From a bacterium (GTDB lineage: Bacteria; CLD3; SB21): a stretch of 46,797 bases of DNA. The stretch covers positions 1 to 46,797 of the forward strand of contig JABWCP010000025.1 of assembly GCA_013360215.1 (NCBI GenBank), read 5' to 3'. The notes beneath the pieces were generated by a model. That model worked only from the letters and a program-made list of their open reading frames with translations, did no database searches and had not been told where the DNA came from. Position 1 is the stretch's first letter, and every line of letters starts with the position of its first letter. The position numbers and the translations under genes are program-made. Below are positions 1 through 9,441 of the stretch, one piece after another.

Positions 1-123
1 TCGCTACGCTCGCAAGACTTCCTGCAATGTTCTATCACCAATCTCAATCCTTCTTTCCCTTCTATCCAAAGGGGGGTACGATGTTGCTTCCGTTTCCCAC
101 AATCAATGAAAAGGCATTTTGCC

Positions 124-152
124 TTGCTTGTTTCCTCACGGTTTATTATAAT
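124..152 (+). promoter_or_regulatory. candidate sigma70 promoter of uppS
   Basis: A perfect TATAAT (147-152) lies 17 bases after TTGCTT (124-129), which keeps the TTG of a -35 box. Transcription would start near 159, giving a leader of about 44 bases to the favoured GTG start of uppS. It is only a motif match, with a weak -35. Confidence 0.45.
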
Positions 153-202
153 TTAAATCGTTATAAAATAATCTTTTATTGATCTACGGAGCGTTTCAAG
201 GC

Positions 203-1048
203 GTGGCCTTATTGAAGTCATCTTCAGCGAATTCCGAATTTGATATACTCAAAATCGTCGCAAAGAAAAAACTCTCAGAATCAGATCATGCATTGGTACG
301 TGCCGAATTGCAAAAACGGTCTATGCCTCGTCATATAGCCATCATTATGGATGGTAACGGTCGCTGGGCTAAACAACGTGGATTACCGCGAATTGCCGGG
401 CACAACGAAGGCGTTAATTCGGTCAAAGATATCACGGAGGGTTGTGGTGAACTGGGCATCGAAGCGCTGACACTGTATGCTTTCAGTCAAGAAAATTGGA
501 AACGCCCAAGCTGGGAGGTTTCGGCCTTGATGAAGCTGCTTATGCGTACGATCCTCAATCAGATTGATAGCCTTAATCGTCAAAATGTACGAGTTAAAAC
601 GATCGGCCATATAGATATGTTGCCTGCCGGTACGCTAAATCAGGTAGAAAAAGCGATTGAAATAACTAAAAATAATACAGGCTTGGTGCTCAATCTCGCT
701 TTGAGTTATAGCGGTCGTATTGAAATTCTCGACGCCGTAAAACGGCTTTATCAAGAGGCTGCGCGAAAAAAAACATTGATGGATTCGCTGGACGAATCGG
801 TATTTGCTAAGTATCTGGATACCTTTGATCTGCCGGACCCGGATCTTGTAATACGAACGAGCGGAGAATTTCGTGTAAGTAACTTTTTACTTTGGCAGAT
901 TGCGTATGCCGAATTGTATATAACGGATATCTATTGGCCGGATTTTCGCAAACCTCAGCTGTACAAGGCCATATTGGATTATCAAAAACGCGAACGGCGT
1001 TTCGGAAAAGTAAGCGAGCAGATCGCGGAAGAAAAAAAAGAAAAATAA
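203..1048 (+). CDS. uppS: isoprenyl transferase (undecaprenyl diphosphate synthase)
   Basis: Cis-prenyltransferase that condenses isopentenyl diphosphate with farnesyl diphosphate to make the C55 carrier lipid for peptidoglycan and O-antigen; cytosolic and membrane-associated. The family signature HIAIIMDGNGRWA is present, with the catalytic Asp near residue 50, followed by SQENWKRP and, near the C-terminus, RTSGE.R.SNFLLWQ and YWPDF, all in the usual order. About 281 residues is slightly long; the extra 40 or so precede the conserved core. The open frame could begin at TTG 179, but GTG 203 is preferred because GGAG (188-191) lies in front of it; TTG 212 is another option. It leads the bamA-ompH cluster, as often in Gram-negatives, though the usual cdsA/dxr neighbours are absent. 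The function is secure; only the start is uncertain. Confidence 0.95.
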   Translation: MALLKSSSANSEFDILKIVAKKKLSESDHALVRAELQKRSMPRHIAIIMDGNGRWAKQRGLPRIAGHNEGVNSVKDITEGCGELGIEALTLYAFSQENWKRPSWEVSALMKLLMRTILNQIDSLNRQNVRVKTIGHIDMLPAGTLNQVEKAIEITKNNTGLVLNLALSYSGRIEILDAVKRLYQEAARKKTLMDSLDESVFAKYLDTFDLPDPDLVIRTSGEFRVSNFLLWQIAYAELYITDIYWPDFRKPQLYKAILDYQKRERRFGKVSEQIAEEKKEK

Positions 1049-1113
1049 TAACATTTTATCGTATACCCACGTAACTCAGTATGTATCAATATCCGGAGAC
1101 AACGAATCACGTA

Positions 1114-3495
1114 ATGAAACTTGCAAAAATCATCGTCATCACCGCCTTTTTGCTCTGCTTAGGAAGTAACCGTGCATCTGCTTTGTTTGCGCAGTCCGGA
1201 GCCAAACCTAAAATCGCATCCATTAAAATCGAAGGCAATATCAAATCCGATCCGGAATTAATTGTCATTGCCACAGGCCTGTCGGTAGATCAAGAGTTTA
1301 ACCTGGATGATATTCAGAAAGCCATGGAAAATCTATGGCAAATGAATGTCTTCAAAGACATTCAGGTTTTTGGTGAACAAACAGAAAACGGCATTGCCGT
1401 CGTATTTGAAGTTAAAGAGTATCCGCGTCTGGAAAATCTTGAAATAAACGGAACGGATGAAATTGAAGAAAAAGATGTCCGATCCAAATTTGGTTTGTTC
1501 AATGGTCAGACGGTAAGCCCGCAACATATCAAAAAAGCTACCGAACGCGTGCGCCAGCTTTATGCTAGCGAAGGGTATCGCAATGTTGAAATTGATGTAA
1601 AGTCTTATAATTCGGAAACGGATACCGGCAAGGTTTTACTCAAAATCGAAATTGAAGAAAATGATAAGGTGAAGATTCGCGGCATAACATTTCACGGGAA
1701 TAAGGCCTTTAGCAATGGTAAATTGGAGGGGGCCTTTGATGATACTAAGGCCAAACGCGGGTTCTGGAAATGGTTTAAGAGCGGTGATTTTGATGAAAAG
1801 AAATATAACGAAGACCTTAAGAAGTTGTTGATGTTTTACAAGAAGAGAGGTTTTCGTGATATCCAAATTATGAAGGATTCAGTGTATTACGCACAGAACA
1901 ACAAGGATCTGCATATCGATATTTGGGTTGAAGAAGGGGTTAAGTATCACATCGGTAATATTTCGTTTACCGGCAATACACTTTTTTCTGGAGACGAACT
2001 TACGGCGGCATTGGGCTTTGAACGCGGTGATGTGTATGATCAAGAAAAATATGACCGCAACATGCAGGAGCGAGTAAATGCCTTGTATTATGATAGGGGT
2101 TATATTTACGCCCAACTTGTTCCGATTGAGCGACCATCTAATAAGGATACGCTCAATCTTGAATTTGTAGTCACTGAAGGCAATCAAGTTGATATCGAGC
2201 GTGTGGAGATACGTGATAATACTAAAACAAAAGAAAAAGTTATTCGCCGTGAAACGGTGGCCTATCCGGGTGAAAAATTTAGTCGTGATGCGTTGATTCG
2301 CACACAGCGTAACTTGATGGTGCTGAATTATTTTGAAACGGTTATACCTGACGTACAACCCGTGAGCCAGGACAAAGTAAACGTCATCATTACCGTAAAA
2401 GAGAAGCCGACAGATACAGCCAATCTTTCAATAGGCTATAGTGCTCAGGACGGGTTGATCGGTTCTGCCGGTGTGGCGTTTAATAATTTTTTAGGCAACG
2501 GCCAGGTCGTAAACCTCAACTTACAGTTAGGCGGTGCCGGATATAAAGTGTTTTCTATAGGGTTTCAGGAGCCCTATTTATTTGATACGCGCACTTCGTT
2601 CGGTGCCAGTATGTATTATTCGATTGATGGTAATCGCCGCGCACAGTATGTCGGCTATAAGAGCCAAAGTTATGGCGGCTCCGTTAACTTCGGTCGTCGC
2701 CTCAAGTGGCCCGACGATTTTTTTACGGCGAGCTGGTCTGTTGCTTATGGTAATTCAAAACTTAAGCCTTTGAGCACGAGTCAAGTGTCAGACTATATTG
2801 CGTACGGCCATACTCAATCTGTGACGTTATCGCAGGTAATAAATCGTGACAGCCGCGATGCCGCGGAGTTTCCAAAAACCGGTTCGGTTTTCACATTGAC
2901 ATCCGATATCGGTTTCTTTTCTATTGATACGGTCGGCTATTTGAATTCGCTGCGTGTATTACCGAAAAATTTCTTCAAAAACACGTTCCGCGCTCAAAAT
3001 TATATGCCGTTATTTTGGAATTTTGTCTTTTATACGGACTTTACGATGGGTTATGTGCGCACATTTAGATCTACCTCATCGGTGGAGGACATTCCGCAAT
3101 TTGATCGCTTCTACATGGGCGGCGGTGCGCTGGATATAGGTTCTATCCAAATGCGCGGATACGGCGGAAGAAAAGTCGGCGGTCAAGCGGTGACTGAAAG
3201 CGGCATTTCGTATCCGATCGGAGGAACGTCAATGGTTAAGTACTCTGCAGAAATCCGGTTGCCCGTGATTCCGAACCCAACAATGTTTATTTTGGGCTTC
3301 GCTGAAGCGGGTAATGTGTTTCAATCATTAAAAACTACTGATCCCTTCCAAGTCAAACGTTCTATTGGTTATGGTTTCCGCTTATTTATGCCGCTTGTAG
3401 GGGTGATCGGTTTGGATGTAGCCTATGGCCTTGATCGAAAGGATAAGAGCCGTAACTTCCCCAAACTTCACTTTCAGCTTGGGCAGCAGTTTTAG
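1114..3495 (+). CDS. bamA: outer membrane protein assembly factor BamA
   Basis: Central subunit of the BAM machine, which folds beta-barrel proteins into the outer membrane. Choosing the ATG at 1114 gives a clear signal peptide (MKLAKIIVITAFLLCLG, with a cut near FAQ). An upstream ATG at 1081 would only add 11 polar residues and has no ribosome site. After the signal come repeated POTRA modules with the typical I..I.I.GN pattern (for example IASIKIEGN, VKIRGITFHGNKAF, YHIGNISFTGN), over roughly residues 40-420. The C-terminal half is an Omp85 barrel rich in alternating aromatic and glycine residues, with the FDRFYMGGG segment and a terminal Phe (QLGQQF). The length of about 793 aa is normal. 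It lies 65 bases after uppS and 15 before the first ompH, so all are probably co-transcribed, and the chaperones would deliver its substrates. Confidence 0.95.
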   Translation: MKLAKIIVITAFLLCLGSNRASALFAQSGAKPKIASIKIEGNIKSDPELIVIATGLSVDQEFNLDDIQKAMENLWQMNVFKDIQVFGEQTENGIAVVFEVKEYPRLENLEINGTDEIEEKDVRSKFGLFNGQTVSPQHIKKATERVRQLYASEGYRNVEIDVKSYNSETDTGKVLLKIEIEENDKVKIRGITFHGNKAFSNGKLEGAFDDTKAKRGFWKWFKSGDFDEKKYNEDLKKLLMFYKKRGFRDIQIMKDSVYYAQNNKDLHIDIWVEEGVKYHIGNISFTGNTLFSGDELTAALGFERGDVYDQEKYDRNMQERVNALYYDRGYIYAQLVPIERPSNKDTLNLEFVVTEGNQVDIERVEIRDNTKTKEKVIRRETVAYPGEKFSRDALIRTQRNLMVLNYFETVIPDVQPVSQDKVNVIITVKEKPTDTANLSIGYSAQDGLIGSAGVAFNNFLGNGQVVNLNLQLGGAGYKVFSIGFQEPYLFDTRTSFGASMYYSIDGNRRAQYVGYKSQSYGGSVNFGRRLKWPDDFFTASWSVAYGNSKLKPLSTSQVSDYIAYGHTQSVTLSQVINRDSRDAAEFPKTGSVFTLTSDIGFFSIDTVGYLNSLRVLPKNFFKNTFRAQNYMPLFWNFVFYTDFTMGYVRTFRSTSSVEDIPQFDRFYMGGGALDIGSIQMRGYGGRKVGGQAVTESGISYPIGGTSMVKYSAEIRLPVIPNPTMFILGFAEAGNVFQSLKTTDPFQVKRSIGYGFRLFMPLVGVIGLDVAYGLDRKDKSRNFPKLHFQLGQQF

Positions 3496-3510
3496 TTAAA
3501 AGGGTCTTTT

Positions 3511-4203
3511 ATGAAATACTTAGTTTGGATGAGTTTACTTTTCTCCTTTAGTCCTGTATATATAGGCGATGTGTACGCACAGGGTAAAATGGGTTATGTA
3601 GACTTTCAATATCTTATAACACAAATCCAGTCGGTGCAAGACGTGCAGACGGAGCTGGAAAAATTATCACGTGATTGGACAGATCGGCTTTCGGCGATGG
3701 AAGACAGTGTGGCATTAATCGAAAAAGATTATGAAGCATTGAGTATCACCTTGACCAAAAGCGGCAAAAATGTGTTAGAGAAGAATATTGCCGATGCTAA
3801 ACAAAAGATTTTAGTTTACCGTGAGCAGAAATTTTCTCCTGTAACGGGTGAATTATACAAAAAACAACAGGAATTACTGCAGCCCATATTAGACAAAGTG
3901 AAACGCGCCATAGACAACGTACGATTGAAAGAAAAATATGATGTTGTTTTTGACATCTCAACAGGTAACCCGGTTTCTATTGATAAACGTTTCGATTTGA
4001 CATTGCTTGTTCTGGAAGAATTGCCGGCTGTCGGTTTAACGACTGTTCAAATCGAAGGACGGGGAACGGATTCAAACTTGAAAGCGCCAGGTACAAATCC
4101 AGCCAACCGCACGCCTTCGGGGCGAAGCTCTAAAGGTACAACCAATGAAACAAGTAAGCCTGTAAAAGAGAACGATTCAGACCCTGCAATCAAAGATAAC
4201 TAA
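3511..4203 (+). CDS. OmpH/Skp family periplasmic chaperone, first copy with long tail
   Basis: Skp-like holdase that protects unfolded outer-membrane proteins in the periplasm on the way to BamA. The first 24 residues form a signal peptide (cut after VYAQ). The mature part begins KMGYVDFQYL, the hallmark start of OmpH domains, followed by a long charged coiled coil (about residues 40-140) and the KKQQELLQPILDKVK segment that closes the hairpin tentacle. Unlike a usual Skp of about 170 aa it carries 50 or more extra residues after the domain: a Gly/Ser/Thr/Asn/Pro-rich tail that looks disordered. The ATG start follows AAAGGG. It is a paralogue of the next gene, and both lie directly after bamA. 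The family call is strong; which Skp substrates it serves is unknown. Confidence 0.88.
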   Translation: MKYLVWMSLLFSFSPVYIGDVYAQGKMGYVDFQYLITQIQSVQDVQTELEKLSRDWTDRLSAMEDSVALIEKDYEALSITLTKSGKNVLEKNIADAKQKILVYREQKFSPVTGELYKKQQELLQPILDKVKRAIDNVRLKEKYDVVFDISTGNPVSIDKRFDLTLLVLEELPAVGLTTVQIEGRGTDSNLKAPGTNPANRTPSGRSSKGTTNETSKPVKENDSDPAIKDN

Positions 4204-4233
4204 TCTACATTTCCATATTAAAGGAGAATATCC

Positions 4234-4785
4234 GTGAAAAAAACAATGATAGCGATTCTCATGTTGACTCTGGGAATAAATGCGGTGTTAAAGGCACAAG
4301 GTAAAATTGGCTATGCCGATTCTCAGAAAATTTTGCAATCCTTGAAAGAAACCGAGACTGTTCAAACTAAATTACAAGCCGAACAAGAACGCATTTATAA
4401 ACAATTTCAATACATGCAGGATTCCTTGCAAACGATGCAGGAAGACTATGTGAAAAATTATCGAGACAACCCGCTGATCAAAGATAACATCAAACAAACG
4501 TTCCAAAAAGGTATGGAAGAACTCGCCTACCTGATCCAGAATTCGCAGCAAAAATATCAGGAAGAAATGTATAAGAAACAGCAAGAACTGATGGCTCCGA
4601 TTTTGGATAAAGTGAAAAAAGCGATTGAAACAGTTCGCAAAGCTAAAGGTTATGATATGATTTTGGACAGCTCGCCAGGTATGATTTTGGCGTATGATCC
4701 TCAATTGGACATGACCCAAAAAACGATTGATGAATTAATTCGTATGGCCACGGCAGCCCCTACCACGGGAACAGGCGGAAAATAA
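4234..4785 (+). CDS. OmpH/Skp family periplasmic chaperone, second copy
   Basis: Second Skp-like chaperone gene. Translation from GTG at 4234 is supported by AAGGAG seven bases upstream and gives a normal signal peptide ending in KAQ. The mature protein starts GKIGYADSQKIL, then has a long coiled coil (about residues 35-130) and the segment YKKQQELMAPILDKVKKAIE, nearly the same as in the preceding gene, so the pair arose by tandem duplication. At 183 aa it has the standard length and lacks the long tail of its neighbour apart from a short Thr/Gly-rich end. It is the last gene before a strong terminator, so uppS-bamA-ompH-ompH probably forms one transcription unit. Confidence 0.9.
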   Translation: MKKTMIAILMLTLGINAVLKAQGKIGYADSQKILQSLKETETVQTKLQAEQERIYKQFQYMQDSLQTMQEDYVKNYRDNPLIKDNIKQTFQKGMEELAYLIQNSQQKYQEEMYKKQQELMAPILDKVKKAIETVRKAKGYDMILDSSPGMILAYDPQLDMTQKTIDELIRMATAAPTTGTGGK

Positions 4786-4803
4786 AAATTTGATTTAAAG
4801 ACA

Positions 4804-4840
4804 AAAAAATGGAAACTTCAATTGAGGTTTCCATTTTTTA
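4804..4840 (+). terminator. rho-independent terminator after the ompH pair
   Basis: Perfect 13-base inverted repeat AAAAAATGGAAAC / GTTTCCATTTTTT with a 10-base loop, its 3' arm ending in a T run. It closes the uppS-bamA-ompH unit 18 bases after the stop codon. Confidence 0.85.
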
Positions 4841-4854
4841 TTTATTGAGGGTGG

Positions 4855-5868
4855 ATGGCGTCGCGAAGTAATAAATTTTCCGACATTGCCAAATTATTAG
4901 AGCGGTCGTTTGTCGGGTCGGATTCTGAAATAACCGGATTCAACGTACCCATGTACGCTTTGGAATCGGAAGTGATTTTTTTGTTTCAAAAAAAATATGT
5001 CCCCCAAGCGATTTCCGGCAATTCAAAATTTTGGATTGTTTCGGAAAAAGTTTTTACAAAAGATTTAGCTGATCAATGTTTGAAAAAAAACACGACTTAT
5101 ATTTTATCCAAAGATCCTTATGAAGATATCATAAAGGTACTGACATGGTGGATTGCTCAAAGGGCTCATCGTAGAGGTAACGCGCGTAAAAGAAAAAGTA
5201 ATCTATCTACCGGTGTAAAAACTCATAGATCGTCCGTCATAGGTTATGATACGATTATAGGCAGGGGGACATTGGTATCTGCTCATGCTGTCATCGGAAA
5301 TCATGTGCGTATTGGAAAAGAATGTGTCATTTATCCCAATGTCACCATTTATGATAATACGATCATAGGCGACCGAGTGATCGCTCATGCCGGAAGTGTA
5401 ATCGGCAGCGATGGGTTTGGTTTTCATAAAACGAAAGAAGGATATTTGAAAATTCCGCATGTTGGACGCGTTGTGATCGGCGATGATGTTGAGATCGGGG
5501 CTAACTGTTGTATAGATCGCGGAACCGTCGGCGAAACAAAAATCGGGCATGGATGCAAATTGGATAATCTTATCCAGATCGGACATAATGTGGTTATCGG
5601 TCCGCATACTGTAATTGCCGCGCAAGCCGGCGTCGCAGGTAGTACGCGTATCGGCGACCATGTAACTATCGCCGGGCAGGCTGGACTTGTCGGCCACATT
5701 AATATCGGCGATCGCGCAGTAATTGCTGCACAGGCCGGTGTAATTGGTTCCGTGGATGAAAATACAACCGTGTCCGGATATCCCGCACGCGAACATCATG
5801 TGGCGTTGCGGCGCGAAGCTACTCTCAAAAAAATAATAGAACAATACGATCAAAAAGATAAAGTGTAA
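4855..5868 (+). CDS. lpxD: UDP-3-O-acylglucosamine N-acyltransferase LpxD
   Basis: Third step of lipid A synthesis: transfers a 3-hydroxyacyl chain from acyl carrier protein to the 2-amino group of UDP-3-O-acylglucosamine in the cytosol. The N-terminal about 100 residues fit the LpxD uridine-binding domain (SEITGFN, then [10 protein letters not shown]). From about residue 120 there is a left-handed beta-helix of hexapeptide repeats (IG.D..IG..), including GSDGFGFH and IGHNVVIG, whose His matches the catalytic base, and the AQAGVAGS turn. A C-terminal helix ([18 protein letters not shown]) closes it. The length of 337 aa is normal. Position after bamA-ompH is the classical order. The ATG follows GAGGGTGG closely. 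A stretch of basic residues (RRGNARKRK) between the domains is unusual. Confidence 0.93.
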   Translation: MASRSNKFSDIAKLLERSFVGSDSEITGFNVPMYALESEVIFLFQKKYVPQAISGNSKFWIVSEKVFTKDLADQCLKKNTTYILSKDPYEDIIKVLTWWIAQRAHRRGNARKRKSNLSTGVKTHRSSVIGYDTIIGRGTLVSAHAVIGNHVRIGKECVIYPNVTIYDNTIIGDRVIAHAGSVIGSDGFGFHKTKEGYLKIPHVGRVVIGDDVEIGANCCIDRGTVGETKIGHGCKLDNLIQIGHNVVIGPHTVIAAQAGVAGSTRIGDHVTIAGQAGLVGHINIGDRAVIAAQAGVIGSVDENTTVSGYPAREHHVALRREATLKKIIEQYDQKDKV

Positions 5869-5873
5869 AGCCT

Positions 5874-6917
5874 ATGCAAGAAGTTACCGATGACGGATTA
5901 GCGAGACCACGCAAAGTACCGGAAGACCTGGATTTGGATATTTCTCTCCGTCCGTCCCGTTTTGATGAATTTGTGGGACAGCAACGGATTATCAACAATC
6001 TTAAAGTGTTTATCGAGGCGGCGAGATTACGCGGCGAAGCTTTGGATCATGTTTTATTATCCGGGCCGCCAGGCCTTGGAAAAACGACGTTATCTCATAT
6101 CGTAGCGCACGAATTAGGTGTGCATATCAAAATAACCTCCGGCCCGGTCTTAGACAAAGCCGGTGATCTTGCGGGCATTCTGACCAATCTGGAAGAACGT
6201 GATGTGCTTTTTATTGATGAAATTCATCGTCTCAATCCGATCGTTGAAGAATATTTATATTCGGCCATGGAAGATTTTCAACTCGATATTGTCATTGATA
6301 AAGGCCCGAGTGCGCGTACCATTCAGTTGACGTTGCCGCATTTTACATTGATCGGAGCGACGACGCGGGCAGGACTTATCACCGCACCATTACGTTCACG
6401 TTTCGGTATTACTTCGCGGTTGGATTATTACAACGATAAAGATTTGGCGCACATCGTCACCCGTTCCGCTGAAATTTTACAAGTGGACATAGATGCCAGC
6501 GGTGCTAATGAAATAGCAAGCCGTTCGCGCGGTACGCCGCGAATTGCCAATCGGCTTTTAAAACGTGCGCGGGATTTTGCGCAGGTGCGCGGTAAAAAAA
6601 TCATTGATAAAGAAATCGCCGATTATGCCTTAAAAGCACTCGAAGTGGACGAGCATGGTTTGGACGAAATGGATAAACGCATTTTATCTAATATTATTGA
6701 ACGCTTTAATGGTGGACCGGTGGGTATTGATAATATCGCCATAGCCGTCGGCGAAGAAAGCGGAACCATCGAAGAAGTTTACGAACCGTTTCTGATTCAA
6801 AAAGGTTTCCTAAAGCGTACACCACGTGGTAGAGAAGTTACCAAATTGGCCTACGATCATCTGCGTATTCGACCTAGAAAAACTTCTCAGCAGGCCGGTT
6901 TAGATCTGGAAGAATGA
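5874..6917 (+). CDS. ruvB: Holliday junction branch migration helicase RuvB
   Basis: Hexameric AAA+ motor that, with RuvA, drives branch migration of Holliday junctions for RuvC cleavage. Seen: the N-terminal LRP..FDEFVGQ segment, Walker A GPPGLGKT (residues 64-71), Walker B LFIDEIH (112-118), sensor/arginine region GATTRAGL...PLRSRFG, and the C-terminal winged-helix end with RTPRGREVT. The 347 aa length is typical. It starts 5 bases after lpxD and is probably read from the same mRNA. ruvA and ruvC are not in the window, though another junction-related gene, ruvX, lies at 28.9 kb. It converges with thiE, with only 11 bases between the stops and no visible terminator. Confidence 0.97.
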   Translation: MQEVTDDGLARPRKVPEDLDLDISLRPSRFDEFVGQQRIINNLKVFIEAARLRGEALDHVLLSGPPGLGKTTLSHIVAHELGVHIKITSGPVLDKAGDLAGILTNLEERDVLFIDEIHRLNPIVEEYLYSAMEDFQLDIVIDKGPSARTIQLTLPHFTLIGATTRAGLITAPLRSRFGITSRLDYYNDKDLAHIVTRSAEILQVDIDASGANEIASRSRGTPRIANRLLKRARDFAQVRGKKIIDKEIADYALKALEVDEHGLDEMDKRILSNIIERFNGGPVGIDNIAIAVGEESGTIEEVYEPFLIQKGFLKRTPRGREVTKLAYDHLRIRPRKTSQQAGLDLEE

Positions 6918-6928
6918 TCGCCGAAAAT

Positions 6929-7561
6929 CTAATTGACTGTCAAGAGATCCTTGAGTGCGCGGGTTGTTTCACGGGGGTTTACGGATAGACCGATCGCGGA
7001 TATTACAGCAATCCCATCAACTCCGCATGCGAGAACTTCTTTAACATTATTTTGGTTTATACCGCCGATCGCTACTACAGGTAACTTTACCAAATCCCGA
7101 ATTTGTTTTAACCCCGTTGTACCGATAATGCCGGCTATATCTTTTTTGGATGCCGTCGGGAAAACAGTGCCGACGCCGATATAATCCGCGCCCGCGGATT
7201 CGGCCGTTTGCGCTTCCAGTTGCGTGTGGGTTGAAATTCCAATAATTGCCGAATCGCCTAATATCTTACGCGCTGCTTCGATGGTAATATCCTCTTGCCC
7301 GAGATGTATGCCTTCCGCACCGATAGCCGCGGCAACTTCTATACGATCATTGATGATCAGCGGAATATTTTTGCTATATGTTACGTGGTGAATTGTTCGC
7401 CCTAACGCAATCATCGCATTGACAGAAAGATTTTTTGCTCGCAGTTGTACGAACGTGACACCGCCTTGAATAGCTTCTTCGACTACAGAACATATTTTGC
7501 CTGCGGGTATCATGCCGACATCAGCAATAAAATATAAGCTTACGTTTAATCGTTTATTCAT
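6929..7561 (-). CDS. thiE: thiamine phosphate synthase
   Basis: Joins hydroxymethylpyrimidine diphosphate to the thiazole phosphate to give thiamine phosphate. It is a TIM barrel of 210 aa, the usual size. Motifs in order: VQLRAK (near 40), IINDR, GIHLGQED, the phosphate-binding GVGTVFPT and the C-terminal VVAIGGI. It stands alone: no other thi genes are visible and no TPP riboswitch could be recognised in the 65 bases upstream, most of which hold the terminator of the next gene. The start ATG has no strong ribosome site. TenI-type paralogues share the fold, but the intact NDR and GQED motifs favour true ThiE. Confidence 0.9.
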   Translation of the reverse strand: MNKRLNVSLYFIADVGMIPAGKICSVVEEAIQGGVTFVQLRAKNLSVNAMIALGRTIHHVTYSKNIPLIINDRIEVAAAIGAEGIHLGQEDITIEAARKILGDSAIIGISTHTQLEAQTAESAGADYIGVGTVFPTASKKDIAGIIGTTGLKQIRDLVKLPVVAIGGINQNNVKEVLACGVDGIAVISAIGLSVNPRETTRALKDLLTVN

Positions 7562-7574
7562 AACACATCACAAT

Positions 7575-7610
7575 AAAAAACTCCCGACAGGTAATGCCGG
7601 GAGTTTTTTT
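7575..7610 (-). terminator. terminator downstream of the E2 gene
   Basis: Stem CTCCCG/CGGGAG flanked by an A run on one side and a T run on the other, so it can work in both directions. On the minus strand it lies 16 bases past the stop of the E2 gene and insulates thiE from it. Confidence 0.8.
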
Positions 7611-7625
7611 GAAACATAACAAATA

Positions 7626-9335
7626 TTAAATAGTCTGGTTTTCGTCGAAATTTTCGAGATGGTATGCGACGCGTTGCAGATACTGTCCGCCGAGAGCGCC
7701 GTCCACGACACGGTGGTCGTAAGAGAGCGATGCATACATGATTGGGCGTATTACGATCATATCTTCGCCATCATCGGTAGTGATCACTACAGGACGTTTT
7801 TTGATCGTGCCAACGCCCATAATTGCAACCTGAGGTTGATTGATGATAGGGAAGCCTACCGTCGTACCGAAAACACCCATATTGGTCAACGTAATCGTTC
7901 CATCCTGAATATCTTCGGGGCGAAGCTTTTTAGAGCGTGCGCGTAGAGCGAGATCATTCGTTGCGCGGCAAATGCCTACTAAGTTCATCGCATCGGCATC
8001 TTTGATCACCGGTACGATCAGCGCCGTATTATTTTCGATAGATACCGCCATACCCACATTGGTGTAGTTTTTCTTCACGATGGTATTACCGTCAACGGAG
8101 ATATTGATCATCGGAAAATCTTTGATCGCGCGCACCATCGCATCAATGAGGAACGGGGTAAAAGTAAGTTTGAATCCTTCGCGCTTTTCAAAAGCCGATT
8201 TGTATTTATCGCGAAAACGTACGACGCGGCTCATATCAATTTCCGTCATCGAATACACGTGTGCGGAAGTGTCAATACTCCGGCGCATGTGCTCAGCAGT
8301 AATGCGGCGTATATTATTCATTTCGATGAGTTCCGAGCGTTCTTTATTGTATCCGTATTTAACATCGGAAACCTGTTTAGCCGGTGCGGCCGCTGTAGAT
8401 GCGGATGTTGTCGCCGTGGCAGCAGGACGAACACCGCCTTTGGGACGTTTAGCTAAATAGGCGAGTACGTCATTTTTACTTACACGATGATTAAGCCCGG
8501 TTCCGGCGATCGAATCCAGCTCCTGCATCGAAAGCCCTTCAGCTTTTGCGATGGAACGTACGAGCGGTGAATAAAAGCGATTGCTCTCGCCTTTAACCAT
8601 GCCGCCGCCGGCATTTACAGTAGCTGCGGGAGTCGCTGACGCCGTGATTTGGTTCTGTTTCTGGAAATCTTCAATAGAACTAGAAAAATGCATTTTTTCT
8701 TCGGTTTTGGGCGTCGGTGCGGCCGTTGTTGAAGCGGCGACCGTAGCGCCTTCGGCACCAATACGTGCGATCAAAGTTCCAACAGCCACGGTTGTACCTT
8801 CAGGAACGATAATTTCCGTAATAACGCCGGATGCCGGAGAAGGAATTTCAGAATCTACTTTATCAGTGCTGATTTCGAGGACAGTTTCATCTTTGGCCAC
8901 CTTGTCGCCGGCTTTTTTATGCCATTTCAAAATTTTACCTTCGGCAATACTTTCACCCATTTGAGGCATGACCATATCTACCGAGGCCCCACCGGAAGCA
9001 GGCTTTGAAGCAGGCGTGCTTTGTGCGACAGGAGCTGTTTTGGACTCAACCTTAGGAGAAGGTGTAGATGCCGACGATGCGACCGAGGCGTTAGCATCAG
9101 TTTCGATACGTGCGATCAATGCGCCAACAGCGACGGTAGTACCTTCAGGAACGATGAGCTCAGCAATAATGCCCGATGCGGGCGAAGGGATTTCCGAGTC
9201 CACTTTGTCGGTGCTGATTTCAAGGACTGTTTCGTCTTTGCTTATCTTATCGCCGACTTTTTTGTGCCATTTCAGAATTTTGCCTTCGGCAATACTCTCG
9301 CCCATCTGGGGCATGACCATATCCACTTTTGCCAT
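7626..9335 (-). CDS. 2-oxo acid dehydrogenase E2 (dihydrolipoyl acyltransferase), two lipoyl domains
   Basis: Core acyltransferase of a pyruvate, 2-oxoglutarate or branched-chain 2-oxo acid dehydrogenase complex; it moves the acyl group from lipoamide to CoA. Domains: lipoyl 1 (residues 4-77, lipoyl-Lys 44 in STDKVDS), Ala/Pro/Thr linker, lipoyl 2 (119-192, Lys 159), linker, E1/E3-binding domain (about 255-294, SPLVRSIAKAEGL), linker, catalytic domain (about 330-569) ending in SYDHRVVDGA with the active-site His and Asp. The two lipoyl domains differ at only 7 of 74 positions. AAGGAG lies ahead of the ATG. No E1 or E3 gene is adjacent, so the substrate cannot be decided; sucB, pdhC and bkdB are all possible. 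Confidence 0.9.
   Translation of the reverse strand: MAKVDMVMPQMGESIAEGKILKWHKKVGDKISKDETVLEISTDKVDSEIPSPASGIIAELIVPEGTTVAVGALIARIETDANASVASSASTPSPKVESKTAPVAQSTPASKPASGGASVDMVMPQMGESIAEGKILKWHKKAGDKVAKDETVLEISTDKVDSEIPSPASGVITEIIVPEGTTVAVGTLIARIGAEGATVAASTTAAPTPKTEEKMHFSSSIEDFQKQNQITASATPAATVNAGGGMVKGESNRFYSPLVRSIAKAEGLSMQELDSIAGTGLNHRVSKNDVLAYLAKRPKGGVRPAATATTSASTAAAPAKQVSDVKYGYNKERSELIEMNNIRRITAEHMRRSIDTSAHVYSMTEIDMSRVVRFRDKYKSAFEKREGFKLTFTPFLIDAMVRAIKDFPMINISVDGNTIVKKNYTNVGMAVSIENNTALIVPVIKDADAMNLVGICRATNDLALRARSKKLRPEDIQDGTITLTNMGVFGTTVGFPIINQPQVAIMGVGTIKKRPVVITTDDGEDMIVIRPIMYASLSYDHRVVDGALGGQYLQRVAYHLENFDENQTI
8760..8981 (-). repeat. lipoyl domain repeat, copy 2
   Basis: Encodes residues 119-192 of the E2 protein. 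It matches copy 1 (9105-9326) at 67 of 74 residues by direct comparison, which makes it an internal tandem duplication. Confidence 0.85.
9105..9326 (-). repeat. lipoyl domain repeat, copy 1
   Basis: Encodes residues 4-77 of the E2 protein, the partner of the repeat at 8760-8981. Both keep the lipoylation motif TDKVDSEIPSP. Confidence 0.85.
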
Positions 9336-9441
9336 GAGTAACGCTCCTTAATTGATCATGTATGTAATATTGTATATTCTTCGAATTAAGCGGGGCAAAG
9401 TATCAAAAAAGAGTTTCACTTTCAATACCAATTTACCCTTG

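Noticed and set aside
111-125. AAGGCA-TTT-TGCCTT hairpin at the window start
   Set aside because: A short stem without a T run, and the gene it might terminate lies outside the window.
81-182. 33-codon frame with AGGGGGG ahead, ending at the uppS TTG
   Set aside because: The predicted uppS promoter (-10 at 147-152) lies inside it, the peptide has no known features, and the G run may be chance.
7659-9351. Series of long frames on the plus strand opposite the E2 gene
   Set aside because: They are antisense to a gene with complete E2 motifs, translate to low-complexity Ser/Ala/Thr or Arg/Cys-rich chains, and the two similar ones only mirror the duplicated lipoyl domains.
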